Assembly: GCF_017312725.1 (NCBI RefSeq)
Contig: NZ_BOPO01000008.1
Location: forward strand, 1 to 64,000
Direction of reading: 5' to 3'
DNA: 64,000 nt
Source of the DNA: Actinocatenispora comari
Lineage (GTDB): Bacteria > Actinomycetota > Actinomycetes > Mycobacteriales > Micromonosporaceae
Position numbers and translations under genes: made by a program. This document shows, piece by piece, positions 17,023-25,291 of this stretch; within the stretch, counting starts at the first letter, position 1; every line of letters begins with the position of its first letter. The notes under the pieces were generated by a model. The model worked only from the letters and a program-made list of their open reading frames with translations. It was not told the DNA's origin and made no database searches.

Positions 17023-18426
17023 TCAACCCGCATGATTGGCGGTACGCGGGTCCTCCGGTGACGCTGTGAGTTGTGTCGCCTGACCATCCGGTACGTCGCT
17101 GTCCGTACCGGTTTCCGACGCGCCGGGTAGTGTCGCGCTGCCGGTACTGCCGTCGGCCAGCGCCGGCGCCGGCAGCGGCGGCCGCGGCGCCGCCTGGTCC
17201 AGCCGGCCCACCACCAGCGCCACCCGCAGCGCGAACGAGTCCCGCGGCTGCGTCGCGGTGAACCCGGTCAGATCGGCGATCCGGCGCAGCCGGTAACGCA
17301 CCGTGTTCGGGTGCACGTAGAGGGCGCGGGCGGTGGACTCCAGCACCCCGCCCGCGGCGAAGAACGCGTCCAGCGTGTCCAGCAGGTCGCCGGCCCGCTG
17401 CAGCGCCCCGTACACGTTGGTGCGCAGCAGCCGGCGAGCCTCCGGGTCACCGGCCAGCGCCCGCTCCGGCAGCAGGTCACCGGCCGACACCGGGCGCGGC
17501 GCGTCCGGCCAGGTGTGCGCCGCCCGGTACCCGGCGATCGCGGCCCGGGCCGACTCGGTCGCCTCGTCCAGCGACGGCACCGCCGGGCCGACCACCACCG
17601 GCCCGTCACCGAAGTCCTCCAGCAGCTTCGCCGTCGCCGCGACCGGGTCCGGCGCGCCACCGAGCACCGCGACCAGCCGGTTGCCGTGCACCCCGCCCAG
17701 CACCTCGACGCCGATCCGGCGCGCCGTGCGGTGCAGCCCGTGCAGTACCGAGGTGGCGTCGCCGGCGGGGGAGCGGCCCACCGCCACCGCGACCGGCGTC
17801 GCGTCCGACCAGCCCAGCGCCGCCGCCCGGCTGGCCATCGCGTCGCCGACCTCGCCCCGCAGCAACGCGTCGACCAGCATCGCCTGCAGCCGCGCGTCCC
17901 AGGCGCCGCGCGACTCGGCGGCCCGCGCGTACACCCGGGCGGAGGCGAACGCGACCTCGCGGGAGAACCGCAGCAGCGCCTCGGCCAGCGCCGACTCCTC
18001 GCCCGGCGCGGCGAGCTCGGGTACCCGCTCCTCGACCACGTCGATGGTCACCTTGATCAGCGCGACTGTGTGCTGCAGCGAGATCGACCGGGCCAGCTCG
18101 CGGGGCGCCCCGGCGAACACCTCGTCGCCGAACTCCGGCGGCTTGGCCGGGTCCCGGGTCCAGGCGGCGAACGAGTTGACCCCGGACTGGCAGATCAGCA
18201 TCACCCAGCTGCGCCGGTCGGCGCTCAGCTCGCGAAACCACGGCAGCGTCGCGTCCATCCGGGCGACGCTCTCGGCGGCCAGGCCGCCGGCCGCCCGCTC
18301 GATCCGGCGCAGCGTCGCCTCCAGGGCCACACCACCCGGCCCCGACCCACCGGTGCCCCGGGACCGCGGCGGGGTGTCTCCGTCGCGCGGCTGCGCCTCG
18401 TCCGGCCGGTCCGCTGTACTGCTCAC
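17023..18426 (-). CDS. fasR: PucR-type transcriptional activator of fatty acid synthesis
   Basis: A 467-residue regulator with a central GGDEF-like/CdaR middle domain and a C-terminal PucR helix-turn-helix (LESTARALYVHPNTVRYRLRRIADLTG, about 385-410). The position directly upstream of fabD-fabH-acpP-fabF in the same orientation is that of Streptomyces FasR, an activator of the fab operon. The N-terminal 30 residues and the last 70 residues are low-complexity and probably disordered. The name rests on synteny and domain type. Targets are predicted to lie in the 17023-16929 gap. Confidence 0.85.
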   Translation of the reverse strand: MSSTADRPDEAQPRDGDTPPRSRGTGGSGPGGVALEATLRRIERAAGGLAAESVARMDATLPWFRELSADRRSWVMLICQSGVNSFAAWTRDPAKPPEFGDEVFAGAPRELARSISLQHTVALIKVTIDVVEERVPELAAPGEESALAEALLRFSREVAFASARVYARAAESRGAWDARLQAMLVDALLRGEVGDAMASRAAALGWSDATPVAVAVGRSPAGDATSVLHGLHRTARRIGVEVLGGVHGNRLVAVLGGAPDPVAATAKLLEDFGDGPVVVGPAVPSLDEATESARAAIAGYRAAHTWPDAPRPVSAGDLLPERALAGDPEARRLLRTNVYGALQRAGDLLDTLDAFFAAGGVLESTARALYVHPNTVRYRLRRIADLTGFTATQPRDSFALRVALVVGRLDQAAPRPPLPAPALADGSTGSATLPGASETGTDSDVPDGQATQLTASPEDPRTANHAG

Positions 18427-18551
18427 ACCGTGCAGCCTGCCACGCCGTACCGGTGCGGCGAACGCCCAGGCGATCCGGCGGTGACGGTCGGCATGCGCCG
18501 CACCGCGCGCCGGGGTCGCGGGGCACCCGGTCGGGCGATAGGTTCCCAGTT

Positions 18552-19163
18552 ATGACTGATACGTCCGACTCGGCCCCCGGTGGCGTTTCCCGGGCCGCTG
18601 TCCTGGTTCCCGGCCGCCGCTACCCCGTCGAGTCGCCGCTGCTGTACTTCGCGCAGGAGGCCGTCGAGGTACGCGACGGGTACGTGGAGCCGGTCCGCTG
18701 GACCGCACCCGAACTCGACCAGGCCGGTACCCGCGCGTGGCTGACCAGCGCCGAATCCGAGGCCTGGGTGTGCGGCCAGGTCAGCGACGCCCTCGCCCGG
18801 GTGGAGAAGAGCCTGCCCGGCGCCGCCACCGTGCTGGTCGGCAAGTCACTGGGTACCCGCGCCGCCTCGGTCGCGGCCGACCGCGGGTTGCCGGCGATCT
18901 GGCTGACCCCGCTGCTGCACACCCCGCGGGTGGTCGCCGAGCTCGGCCGCAGCGAGGCGCCCTTCCTGCTCGTCGGCGGTACCGCGGACGAGGCGTGGAA
19001 CGGCGCCGAGGCGCGCCGGTTGACCCCGCACGTGGCCGAGATCCCGGGCGCCGACCACGGCATGCTGCTGCCCGGCCCGCTGGCCGCGAGCCTCGCCGCG
19101 CACGCCATCGTCGCCACCGCGATCGAGCACTTCCTCGACACCGTCGTCTGGCTCACCACCTGA
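18552..19163 (+). CDS. Small alpha/beta hydrolase-like protein
   Basis: A 203-residue protein with an alpha/beta-hydrolase pattern. The nucleophile elbow is VLVGKSLGTRAAS (about 99), an acidic residue lies in LLVGGTADEAWNG (about 145), and the His is in IPGADHGMLLPG (about 170). It lacks a lid domain and a signal peptide, so it is a cytosolic esterase or thioesterase of unknown substrate. It is divergent from fasR, 125 nt away. A link to fatty acid metabolism is possible but not shown. Confidence 0.75.
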   Translation: MTDTSDSAPGGVSRAAVLVPGRRYPVESPLLYFAQEAVEVRDGYVEPVRWTAPELDQAGTRAWLTSAESEAWVCGQVSDALARVEKSLPGAATVLVGKSLGTRAASVAADRGLPAIWLTPLLHTPRVVAELGRSEAPFLLVGGTADEAWNGAEARRLTPHVAEIPGADHGMLLPGPLAASLAAHAIVATAIEHFLDTVVWLTT

Positions 19164-19182
19164 CCGCGACACCCGCTGCCCG

Positions 19183-19617
19183 TCACCAGTGGGCGGTCAG
19201 CCGTTTGCCGTCGTGCAGCCGCAGCGGCGGCTCGGTGTCCGCCAACGCATCGAGGACCCGGCCGGCGAAGATCTCGGGCATCTGCTCGCGGACCTCGTCG
19301 GCTGTCATCCACCGGAACTCGCTGGCTTCCTCGTTGACGGTGAGCCGCCCGCCGAGTACCCGACAGCGGAACGTCAGCACGATCGTGCCGGTGGTGGTGT
19401 TCTGGTAGACGGCGCCCAGCCGCACCGGTTCCACCTCCAGGCCGGTCTCCTCGCGGACCTCGCGGCGCAGCCCGTCCGGGATGGTCTCGGCGAGTTCCAA
19501 CATGCCGCCGGGTGGCTCCCAGCGCCCGTCCTCGGGCCGGCGCAGCGCCAGCACCAGGCCGTGGTCGTTGGTCACGGCTGCGGCCACCGCAACCGGATGG
19601 CGGGGCAGATCGGCCAT
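19183..19617 (-). CDS. NUDIX hydrolase
   Basis: A 144-residue Nudix protein. The Nudix box is GGMLELAETIPDGLRREVREETGLE (about 42-66), with the REVREE core that holds the divalent metal. It hydrolyses a nucleoside diphosphate linked to another group; the substrate is not evident. The start at 19617 was chosen because upstream codons in the frame enter the divergent promoter region. It is divergent from a GntR-family gene (111-nt gap), an arrangement that suggests shared regulation. Confidence 0.88.
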   Translation of the reverse strand: MADLPRHPVAVAAAVTNDHGLVLALRRPEDGRWEPPGGMLELAETIPDGLRREVREETGLEVEPVRLGAVYQNTTTGTIVLTFRCRVLGGRLTVNEEASEFRWMTADEVREQMPEIFAGRVLDALADTEPPLRLHDGKRLTAHW

Positions 19618-19727
19618 CTCCACTACTCCTTCGACAGTGGTCACGGATACGAGAGAATCGTCGGTAGCAGGGTCACATCCGTCAGGTGTAGCGTCCTGCG
19701 GGAACCTCGACAGGCAGGGAGTGCTTG

Positions 19728-20489
19728 GTGGCTCGGTCCCGGAGCTTGAAGCCGGGTCGGCCGGCATACCAACAGATCGCCGACGAGCTGCGTGCCTCGA
19801 TCAGGTCGGGTGAGCTGGGCGACGGCGACCGGCTCCCGTCCGAAACCGAGTTGATCGAGACCTTCGGCGTCGCGCGAATGACGGTACGGGCCGCACTCCA
19901 GGTGTTGCAGCACGAGGGGCTCGCGGTGGCCGAGCACGGACGCGGCGTCTTCGTCCGCCACCGCCGGCCGTTCCGCCGTCGCAGCGTCCAGCGGTTGTCC
20001 CGGGCCCAGTGGGGCAGCGGACGAGCCATGTGGGAGGCGGACACCGCCGAGGACCGCACCGTCAGCGCCACCATCGAGGTCACGCGAGAGCGAGCGGCCG
20101 ACGACATCGCCGATCGTCTGCGGGTCCCGCCGGGTACCGACGTCGTCGTCCGTCGCCGGCTGCACTCCGTCGACGGGCAGCCGCTCCAGTTGTCGGCGGC
20201 CCACCTGCCGGCGGAGATCGCGGTCGGTACCCCGATCGCCGAGCCCGACACCGGCCCGGGCGGCACGTACGCGCGGCTGGAGGAGCTGGGATATCCGCTC
20301 GAGGGGTTCGTCGAAGAGGTGCAGGCCAGGATGCCCAGCCCGGACGAGGCTCGGCTGCTGGCGCTGCCCACCGGGGTTCCGGTGATCACCATCGTTCGCG
20401 TCGCGCACACCTCCGATCGGCCCGTCGAAGTCAACGAGATCGTGGTCAACTCGGACCTCTACGTGCTCGAGTACCAGATCCGTCCCTGA
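19728..20489 (+). CDS. GntR-family regulator with UTRA ligand domain
   Basis: A 253-residue HutC-type GntR regulator. The winged HTH is at residues 12-75 (YQQIADELRASIRSGEL and TELIETFGVARMTVRAALQVLQHEGLA). A UTRA effector domain follows (about 95-250), ending VNSDLYVLEYQIRP. The GTG at 19728 has AGGGAG at good spacing; a TTG sits just before it. Repeats of TCATCTAGA directly downstream, overlapping a promoter for the next small gene, are good candidates for its operator. It probably responds to a small metabolite or sugar phosphate. Confidence 0.9.
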   Translation: MARSRSLKPGRPAYQQIADELRASIRSGELGDGDRLPSETELIETFGVARMTVRAALQVLQHEGLAVAEHGRGVFVRHRRPFRRRSVQRLSRAQWGSGRAMWEADTAEDRTVSATIEVTRERAADDIADRLRVPPGTDVVVRRRLHSVDGQPLQLSAAHLPAEIAVGTPIAEPDTGPGGTYARLEELGYPLEGFVEEVQARMPSPDEARLLALPTGVPVITIVRVAHTSDRPVEVNEIVVNSDLYVLEYQIRP

Positions 20490-20502
20490 CGCCCAGAGTG
20501 GC

Positions 20503-20543
20503 TTGACTCATCTAGACATGCCACTTACCGTATCTCATCTAGA
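20503..20543 (+). promoter_or_regulatory. Promoter with twin TCATCTAGA operators
   Basis: TTGACT at 20503-20508 and TACCGT at 20526-20531 are spaced 17 nt. Two identical 9-mers TCATCTAGA lie at 20508-20516 and 20535-20543, one in the spacer and one just after the -10. The second sits in a near-palindrome (ATCTAGAT). This is the layout expected for GntR repression of the small downstream gene. Confidence 0.55.
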
Positions 20544-20571
20544 TAAGCTGGATCTCTGGAGGTGTCGTGCT

Positions 20572-20837
20572 GTGGCCGTTACCGAAGAGGTGTCCGATCG
20601 GCTCGCCGGGCTGCGCGAACGGATCCGGGACTTCAACGAGCTGATCCAAGGGCGATCGGCGGGCGTGACCTCGCGATCTACCGCGCGCACCGCCGCGGAG
20701 CGAGCGACGAGCAGCTCGCCGAGTGGGCCGACATGGACGTCGCGGAGGTCCGCTCGATCGTCGCAGAGGTTCACCCGGATCGGGACGGCATCGATCTCGA
20801 CCGGGACGGGCCGCGGTGGCGGGTGCTCCAGTGTTGA
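20572..20837 (+). pseudogene. Small gene with a frameshift, downstream of the GntR regulator
   Basis: A GTG at 20572 behind CTGGAGG opens a frame that reads VTEEVSDRLAGLRERIRDFNELIQGR and then turns to nonsense. From about 20665 the next frame continues sensibly as DLAIYRAHRRGASDEQLAEWADMDVAEVRSIVAEV and stops at 20837. Joined by a one-base change near 20650-20670 the product would be about 88 residues with a helical N-terminus and an HTH-like C-terminal half. It is either a recent frameshift or a sequencing error. The promoter and SD look intact. The family is not recognised. Confidence 0.6.
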
Positions 20838-20861
20838 GGCCCCGACCGACCGCTTGGTGGG

Positions 20862-21671
20862 TCAGTCGTTCGGGGTGGGGGTCGGGGTGGGGGAGGAGGG
20901 GCGCTCGGACGGGGTGACGCCGCTGCTGGGCGTCGGCGAGGAGCCGGTGTCGACCTGGAACGGCTGCGACACCGTACCGAGGGTGCCGCCCTGCTCGTCC
21001 TGGGCGGTGACCGTGACGGTGCCGCCGGACGGTGCCGAGGCGAACGTGCGCAGGTACGACAGGGTGCCGGTGACCGTGCGCTCGGCGCCGGGGGCCAGGT
21101 CGTGCAGGGTGCCGAGCTGGCAGCCGTCGGCGGTGCAGGAGCCGCCGTCGTGCACCGACAGCCCGTCCGGCGGCAGGATCAGCACGACCGCGTTCGCGAT
21201 CGGCTCGGTACCGGTGTTGCGGATCGTCACGGTCAGCTGGGTGTCGTGGCCGGGCCCGGCCACGGCGACCGGGCCGGAACCGACCGACACGGCCATCGGA
21301 CCGGCGCCGGCCGAGGGCACGCCGCCCGGACCGGTGCTGCCGGTGGGCTCGCTCGGGCCGACGGTGTGGCCGGGTGACGCGGTATCGCCGGGCGCGGCGC
21401 TGGTGCGATGCGCGGTCGACGGGGAGCTCGCGGCGGTCACGTGCTGCGGGGACCGGCCCTGCTGGGTGGCGAGCAGCGCGCCGCCACCGCCGAGGACCAG
21501 CACCAGGCCGGCGGCCGCGGCGGCCACGATCTGGTGCACCTGCCGGCGGTGCCGGGCCGCCTGCCGGATCGTGTCGGCGCCCGGCGCGGGCAGGTCGTGC
21601 AGCGCGGCGCTACGGAGGCTGTCGAACGCGGCGCGCAGCTCGCGGTCGTCGTCCGGGTCCGTGTCAGGCAT
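20862..21671 (-). CDS. Single-pass membrane protein, probable partner of the ECF sigma factor
   Basis: A 269-residue protein. About 45 cytosolic residues precede one transmembrane helix (48-68, IVAAAAAGLVLVLGGGGALL), then a long Ser/Thr/Pro linker. A beta-rich extracellular domain (about 140-235) follows, with a TVTIRNTGTEPIANAVV motif like DUF11/CARDB repeats, and a Ser/Pro tail. Its start overlaps the sigma-factor stop by 8 nt, the place normally taken by an anti-sigma factor. The short cytosolic part has no zinc HxxxCxxC motif, so if it is an anti-sigma factor it is an unusual one. Confidence 0.7.
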   Translation of the reverse strand: MPDTDPDDDRELRAAFDSLRSAALHDLPAPGADTIRQAARHRRQVHQIVAAAAAGLVLVLGGGGALLATQQGRSPQHVTAASSPSTAHRTSAAPGDTASPGHTVGPSEPTGSTGPGGVPSAGAGPMAVSVGSGPVAVAGPGHDTQLTVTIRNTGTEPIANAVVLILPPDGLSVHDGGSCTADGCQLGTLHDLAPGAERTVTGTLSYLRTFASAPSGGTVTVTAQDEQGGTLGTVSQPFQVDTGSSPTPSSGVTPSERPSSPTPTPTPND

Positions 21672-22257
21672 CGTTCACCTCCCCGCGCGGTGTGTCGGTG
21701 AGCTGTTCGGCGAGCGCGTTGCGGGCCCGGTACAGCCAGGACTTGACGGTGCCGGGGGCGACACCCTCGCGTTCGGCGATCTCGGCGACGCTCTGGTCGG
21801 CCAGATAATGCAACACCACCGCACGGCGCTGCCGGTCGGGCAGGGTGCGCAGCGCCTCGGTGAGCGCGACGTGGTCGGGGCCCGGGCCGGGGATGTGCTC
21901 CTCGCGCTGCTTGCGGGCGAACTTCATCGCGGTACGCATCCGCCGCCACTTGCTGGTGGCGAGGTTCCAGGCGACCCGGCGCACCCAGGCGACCGGGTCG
22001 TCGTAGCCGCGCAGCGTCTCCCACCGCGGGTACGCCCGGCAGAACGCCTCCTGCACCACGTCCTGAGCGTCGGAGATGTTGCCGAAGTATGCGTAGATCT
22101 GCACCGTTATGCCACGAACGTTGGCCGCGTAGAACTCGTCGAAGCTGCGCTCTGCGCTCGACGCGGAATCCGTGGCACTCACCACCCGTAGCCTAGGGGT
22201 GCGCGCCAGCGCGCCCGACGCCGAGGTCGGACGTACCGCGATTCCAGGCGCATTCAT
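21664..22257 (-). CDS. ECF-type sigma factor (SigE-like subfamily)
   Basis: A 197-residue sigma factor. Region 2 runs from SFDEFYAANVRGI through NISDAQDVVQEAFCRAYPRW to PVAWVRRVAWNLATSKWRRM. Region 4 is LRTLPDRQRRAVVLHYLADQSVAEIAEREGVAPGTVKSWLYRARNAL. It directs RNA polymerase to a dedicated promoter set. The ATG at 22257 has GGGAG ahead of it; a GTG at 22185 would give a form lacking the first 24 residues and is also possible. It is coupled to the downstream membrane protein gene. Confidence 0.9.
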   Translation of the reverse strand: MNAPGIAVRPTSASGALARTPRLRVVSATDSASSAERSFDEFYAANVRGITVQIYAYFGNISDAQDVVQEAFCRAYPRWETLRGYDDPVAWVRRVAWNLATSKWRRMRTAMKFARKQREEHIPGPGPDHVALTEALRTLPDRQRRAVVLHYLADQSVAEIAEREGVAPGTVKSWLYRARNALAEQLTDTPRGEVNDA

Positions 22258-22368
22258 CCCGTCGAACTCCCGTGTGGGTGAGGGTGCTGCTGCCACAACA
22301 CGCCACCGTCCGATCGCCGGTTGCGTCGCCTCCACCACATCGATTCCGGCCGGCGGCGCGATTCGCGG

Positions 22369-22399
22369 TTGACCTGGAGTGCACTCCAGGTGCGATCCT
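22369..22399 (+). promoter_or_regulatory. MerR-type promoter with 18-bp perfect palindrome
   Basis: TTGACC at 22369-22374 is followed by the perfect palindrome CCTGGAGTGCACTCCAGG at 22373-22390, filling a long spacer before a weak -10 at about 22394-22399. This is the classical MerR layout, in which the regulator untwists an over-long spacer. The GTG of the MerR gene lies only 6 nt after the -10, so the transcript is probably leaderless. Confidence 0.75.
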
Positions 22400-22405
22400 C
22401 GGTGG

Positions 22406-22783
22406 GTGAGCGAGTACCTGACCCCCGGCGAGGTGGCGGCGCGGTTCGACGTCAGCCACGACACCCTCCGTTACTACGAACGCGCCGGCGTGCTCAGTGC
22501 GGTCGAACGCTCGGCGAGCGGCCACCGGCGGTACCGCAGTGCCGACGTCGAGCTGCTCGACCTGGTGCGCTGCCTGCGCGAGACCGGGATGCCGATCGCC
22601 GCTCTGCGCACCTTCGCCGACCTGATCCGCGCCGGCGAGGGCACCGTGGACGAGCGCATCGACCTGCTGGTCGAGCACGACGCCCAGCTCGGCGAGCGGA
22701 TCGAGGTGCTCACCGCCCGCCGCCGGCACATCCAGGGCAAGATCGCCTACTACCGCTCGCTCCGCGAGACCTCGGCCGACTGA
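22406..22783 (+). CDS. MerR-family transcriptional regulator
   Basis: A 125-residue MerR regulator. The HTH is YLTPGEVAARFDVSHDTLRYYERAGVLSAVERSASGHRRY (residues 3-42). A dimerisation helix runs through about 75-115. It has no metal-binding cysteines, so it is closer to the NmlR/AdhR-type aldehyde-sensing or TipA-type branch than to heavy-metal MerR. A perfect palindrome in its own promoter implies autoregulation. No target gene sits next to it in the same direction; the neighbours are on the other strand. Confidence 0.9.
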   Translation: MSEYLTPGEVAARFDVSHDTLRYYERAGVLSAVERSASGHRRYRSADVELLDLVRCLRETGMPIAALRTFADLIRAGEGTVDERIDLLVEHDAQLGERIEVLTARRRHIQGKIAYYRSLRETSAD

Positions 22784-22862
22784 ACGCCGCCGCCGGCCCG
22801 GCAGCGCGGCCGCTCCGGTGCGGCAGGCAGGCCGCAGCTCGGTCGGGCTCACCGCGGGTCGG

Positions 22863-23627
22863 TCACAGCAGGGCGGTGCGGGTCCAGCCGCGGCGCATCC
22901 GGACCGCGACGACGGTGCCGGCCGCGAGCGCCAGGGCGAGCAGCACCGCGGCGGCCCGTACGGTGCCGGCGACGTCGCCGGCCAGCGCGGCGTGCAGCCC
23001 ACCCATGGCCCAGTAGCCGGGGGAGACCGGTGCGACCGCCCGCGCCCAGCCCGGCATCGCCGACAGCGGGGCGAGCGCGCCACCGAGCCCGGCGAGCAGC
23101 AGCCCACCGACGTCGCACGCCGCGGACAGCTGCCCGTGCCCGCGGACCACGACCGCCAGGGCGGCGCCGCCGGCGAGCAGTGCGGCACCCCAGCACAGCA
23201 CCGGTACCGCGAGCAGGGCCGGCTGCGGGCCCAGCCGCAGCCGGAGCACCCCGGCGCCGAAGCCGAGCAGTACCAACTGTTGCAGCAGCAGCACGGCGAA
23301 CACGGCGGCGGCCTTGCCGAGCATCAGCTCGCCGGCGCCGGCGGGGGTGGCGCGCAGCCGGTCCCAGGTGCGCCAGGTGCGCTCGGCGAGCACCGCGTTG
23401 CCCACGATCGACAGCGCCAGCAGCGAGAACATCACCAGCATCCCGGACACCACCTGGGTGGTACCGGCGACCCCGCGCAGCGCCCGCTGGTACAGCGGGG
23501 CCTGGACGGCCATCAGCACCATCGGCATCACCAGGTACGCGATGAGGTGACCGGGGTCGCGGGCGACCAGGACGAGGTTGTGGCGCAGCAGCACGCCGAC
23601 GCGGTACGTGCGGTCAGGCAGCGACAT
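22863..23627 (-). CDS. ABC-2 type transporter permease
   Basis: A 254-residue membrane protein with six hydrophobic helices and the ABC2_membrane pattern (VGVLLRHNLVLVARDPGHLIAYLVMPMVLMAV at the start; RTWRTWDRLRATPAGAGELMLGKA in the middle). It forms the channel of an exporter with the ATPase encoded just upstream, whose stop it overlaps by 14 nt. Typical substrates of such two-gene actinomycete exporters are drugs or lipids. It is under a divergent TetR-family gene. Confidence 0.9.
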   Translation of the reverse strand: MSLPDRTYRVGVLLRHNLVLVARDPGHLIAYLVMPMVLMAVQAPLYQRALRGVAGTTQVVSGMLVMFSLLALSIVGNAVLAERTWRTWDRLRATPAGAGELMLGKAAAVFAVLLLQQLVLLGFGAGVLRLRLGPQPALLAVPVLCWGAALLAGGAALAVVVRGHGQLSAACDVGGLLLAGLGGALAPLSAMPGWARAVAPVSPGYWAMGGLHAALAGDVAGTVRAAAVLLALALAAGTVVAVRMRRGWTRTALL

Positions 23628-24477
23628 GGTGGGCCTCCCGGCTCAGTGCGTGGTAGAGGTCGTCCAGCGAGGGGCGCCGGATGTCCACGGTGGACAGTCC
23701 GGCGGTACGGGCGGGGTCGGTGACGGCGGCGGCGAGCGCGGCGCGCGGGTCGGTACTGCTGATCCGGCGCTCGGTGCCGTCGGCGTAGCCGAGCAGCAGC
23801 TCGCCGGGCAGCCCGGTGAGCAGTTCGTCCCGGGTACCGCGGGCGATCACCCGGCCGGCCCGCAGCACCGCGAGGGTGGCGCCCAGCTCGTCGAGCTCGG
23901 GCAGGTAGTGGGTGGTGTAGCAGACGGCGACGCCGGCGTCGGCGCGCTGCCGGACCACCGCGAGCATCGCCTGCCGGGTCTGCGGGTCGGCGCCGACGGT
24001 CGGCTCGTCGAGCAGCAGCACGGCGGGGCGGTGCAGCAGCGCCGTCGCGGTCTGGGTGCGCCGCTGCTGGCCCCCGGACAGCAGCCCGACCGGCCGGTCG
24101 AGCACGGCGGTCAGCTCGGTGGCGGTGGTGACCTCGTCGATCGCCGCGCGCAGGGCGCGGCGGCGCAGGCCGGCGAGGCCGCCGAAGACGCTGAGGTTCT
24201 GCCGGACGCTGGCGCTCGGGTAGAGCGCGAGGTGCTGCGGGGCGAGGCCGAGGTGCCGGCGGGCCGCGGCGGGGTGCCGGACGGCGTCGATGCCGGCGAT
24301 CTCGACGGTGCCGGCGTCCGGCCGGGTCAGGCCGGCGGTGATCTCCACGAACGTGGTCTTGCCGGCGCCGTTGTGGCCGATCAGCCCGACGATCTCGCCG
24401 GGCCCGACGGTCAGGTCGAGGCCGGCCAGGGCGGTGGTCGACCCGTACCGCTTGGTCAGGCCGGTGGCGTGCAGCAT
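23614..24477 (-). CDS. ABC transporter ATP-binding protein (drug-export type)
   Basis: A 287-residue ATPase. Walker A is GHNGAGKTTF (about 36-45), the ABC signature LLSGGQQRRTQ (about 132), Walker B VLLLDEPTVGADP (about 150) and the switch His follows (CYTTHYL). The C-terminal 90 residues match the accessory region of DrrA-type exporters. It powers the permease encoded downstream. Two operator-like repeats lie directly upstream of its start. Confidence 0.94.
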   Translation of the reverse strand: MLHATGLTKRYGSTTALAGLDLTVGPGEIVGLIGHNGAGKTTFVEITAGLTRPDAGTVEIAGIDAVRHPAAARRHLGLAPQHLALYPSASVRQNLSVFGGLAGLRRRALRAAIDEVTTATELTAVLDRPVGLLSGGQQRRTQTATALLHRPAVLLLDEPTVGADPQTRQAMLAVVRQRADAGVAVCYTTHYLPELDELGATLAVLRAGRVIARGTRDELLTGLPGELLLGYADGTERRISSTDPRAALAAAVTDPARTAGLSTVDIRRPSLDDLYHALSREAHHVAA

Positions 24478-24494
24478 GGCTGCCTCCCGTAAAT

Positions 24495-24531
24495 GATCTA
24501 CGCTGTATAAGGCGACGATCTACACTGTATA
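24495..24531. promoter_or_regulatory. Twin TetR operators between ABC exporter and regulator
   Basis: GATCTACGCTGTATA at 24495-24509 and GATCTACACTGTATA at 24517-24531 differ at one base and start 22 bp apart, so they lie on the same helix face. Their core TACRCTGTA is nearly palindromic. A weaker third copy (GATCTACGGTGT) begins at 24561 inside the regulator gene. This is the expected site for the TetR protein to repress both directions. Confidence 0.7.
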
Positions 24532-24555
24532 GCGGGTCCGGTGAGAAGGGAAGAG

Positions 24556-25203
24556 ATGATGATCTACGGTGTCGAGATGACCGATCGGCGGCGCGAGATC
24601 CTGACCGAGGCGCTGGCCCTGGCCGACGAGCGGGGTCTCGCGGCGGTGTCCATGCGGGCCGTGGCGCAGCGGGTCGGGGTCACGCCGATGGCGCTGTACC
24701 CGCACGTCGGCAGCAAGCAGGACATGCTCGACGGGCTGGTCGAGCTGCTCGTCACCGACCTGCCGATGCCGGCCGCCGGCCTGCCCTGGCCGGAGCGGTT
24801 CGCCGGGTTCGCGCGCGCCGCCCGACAGAGCGCCCGGCGCCACCCGACCGCGTTCGCGCTGCTGTTCGACCGGCCGGCGGTCACCGCCGACTCGCTGCTG
24901 GTGATCGACTTCCTCTACCAGCTGCTGCTCGACGCCGGGGTGCCGCGCACCGAGATCGCCCGGGCCGAGCGGATGCTCTCGACCTTCGTGCTCGGGTTCG
25001 CGGTCAGCGAGCAGGGCGGCCGGTTCGCCGGCGGCCGCCTCCCGGCGCCGGCCCGCCGCGCCCAGCTACCGGCCGACGAACTGCCGGCGCACCACGGACT
25101 CGCGGCCGAGCTGGACCAGCCGCTGGACCTCGACGCGGAGTTCGAGGCCGACGTCGCCGACCTGATCGCCCTCATCGAGCACGTGCTCGCCGCGCCGCGC
25201 TGA
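24556..25203 (+). CDS. TetR-family regulator with TetR_C domain
   Basis: A 215-residue repressor. The HTH is in residues 25-55 (LAAVSMRAVAQRVGVTPMALYPHVGSKQDMLDGL). The C-terminal half has the TetR_C type dimer/ligand domain (PWPERFAGFARAARQSARRHP and so on). The ATG at 24556 follows AAGGGAAG. It is divergent from the ABC exporter, with twin operator repeats in between, so a drug-induced efflux switch is the likely role. The ligand is unknown. Confidence 0.92.
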   Translation: MMIYGVEMTDRRREILTEALALADERGLAAVSMRAVAQRVGVTPMALYPHVGSKQDMLDGLVELLVTDLPMPAAGLPWPERFAGFARAARQSARRHPTAFALLFDRPAVTADSLLVIDFLYQLLLDAGVPRTEIARAERMLSTFVLGFAVSEQGGRFAGGRLPAPARRAQLPADELPAHHGLAAELDQPLDLDAEFEADVADLIALIEHVLAAPR

Positions 25204-25291
25204 GCCCGGCACCCGGCGGGTTTCCGGTTCGCGGGGGCTCGGGCGTGGGCGCCGAAGGGACCCGGCGGCGACGCGACGAGCCGGCGGGCGC

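Noticed and set aside
20838-22191. Long rightward open frame across the sigma and membrane-protein genes
   Set aside because: Composition of antisense GC-rich coding DNA; the minus-strand genes have clear domain matches.
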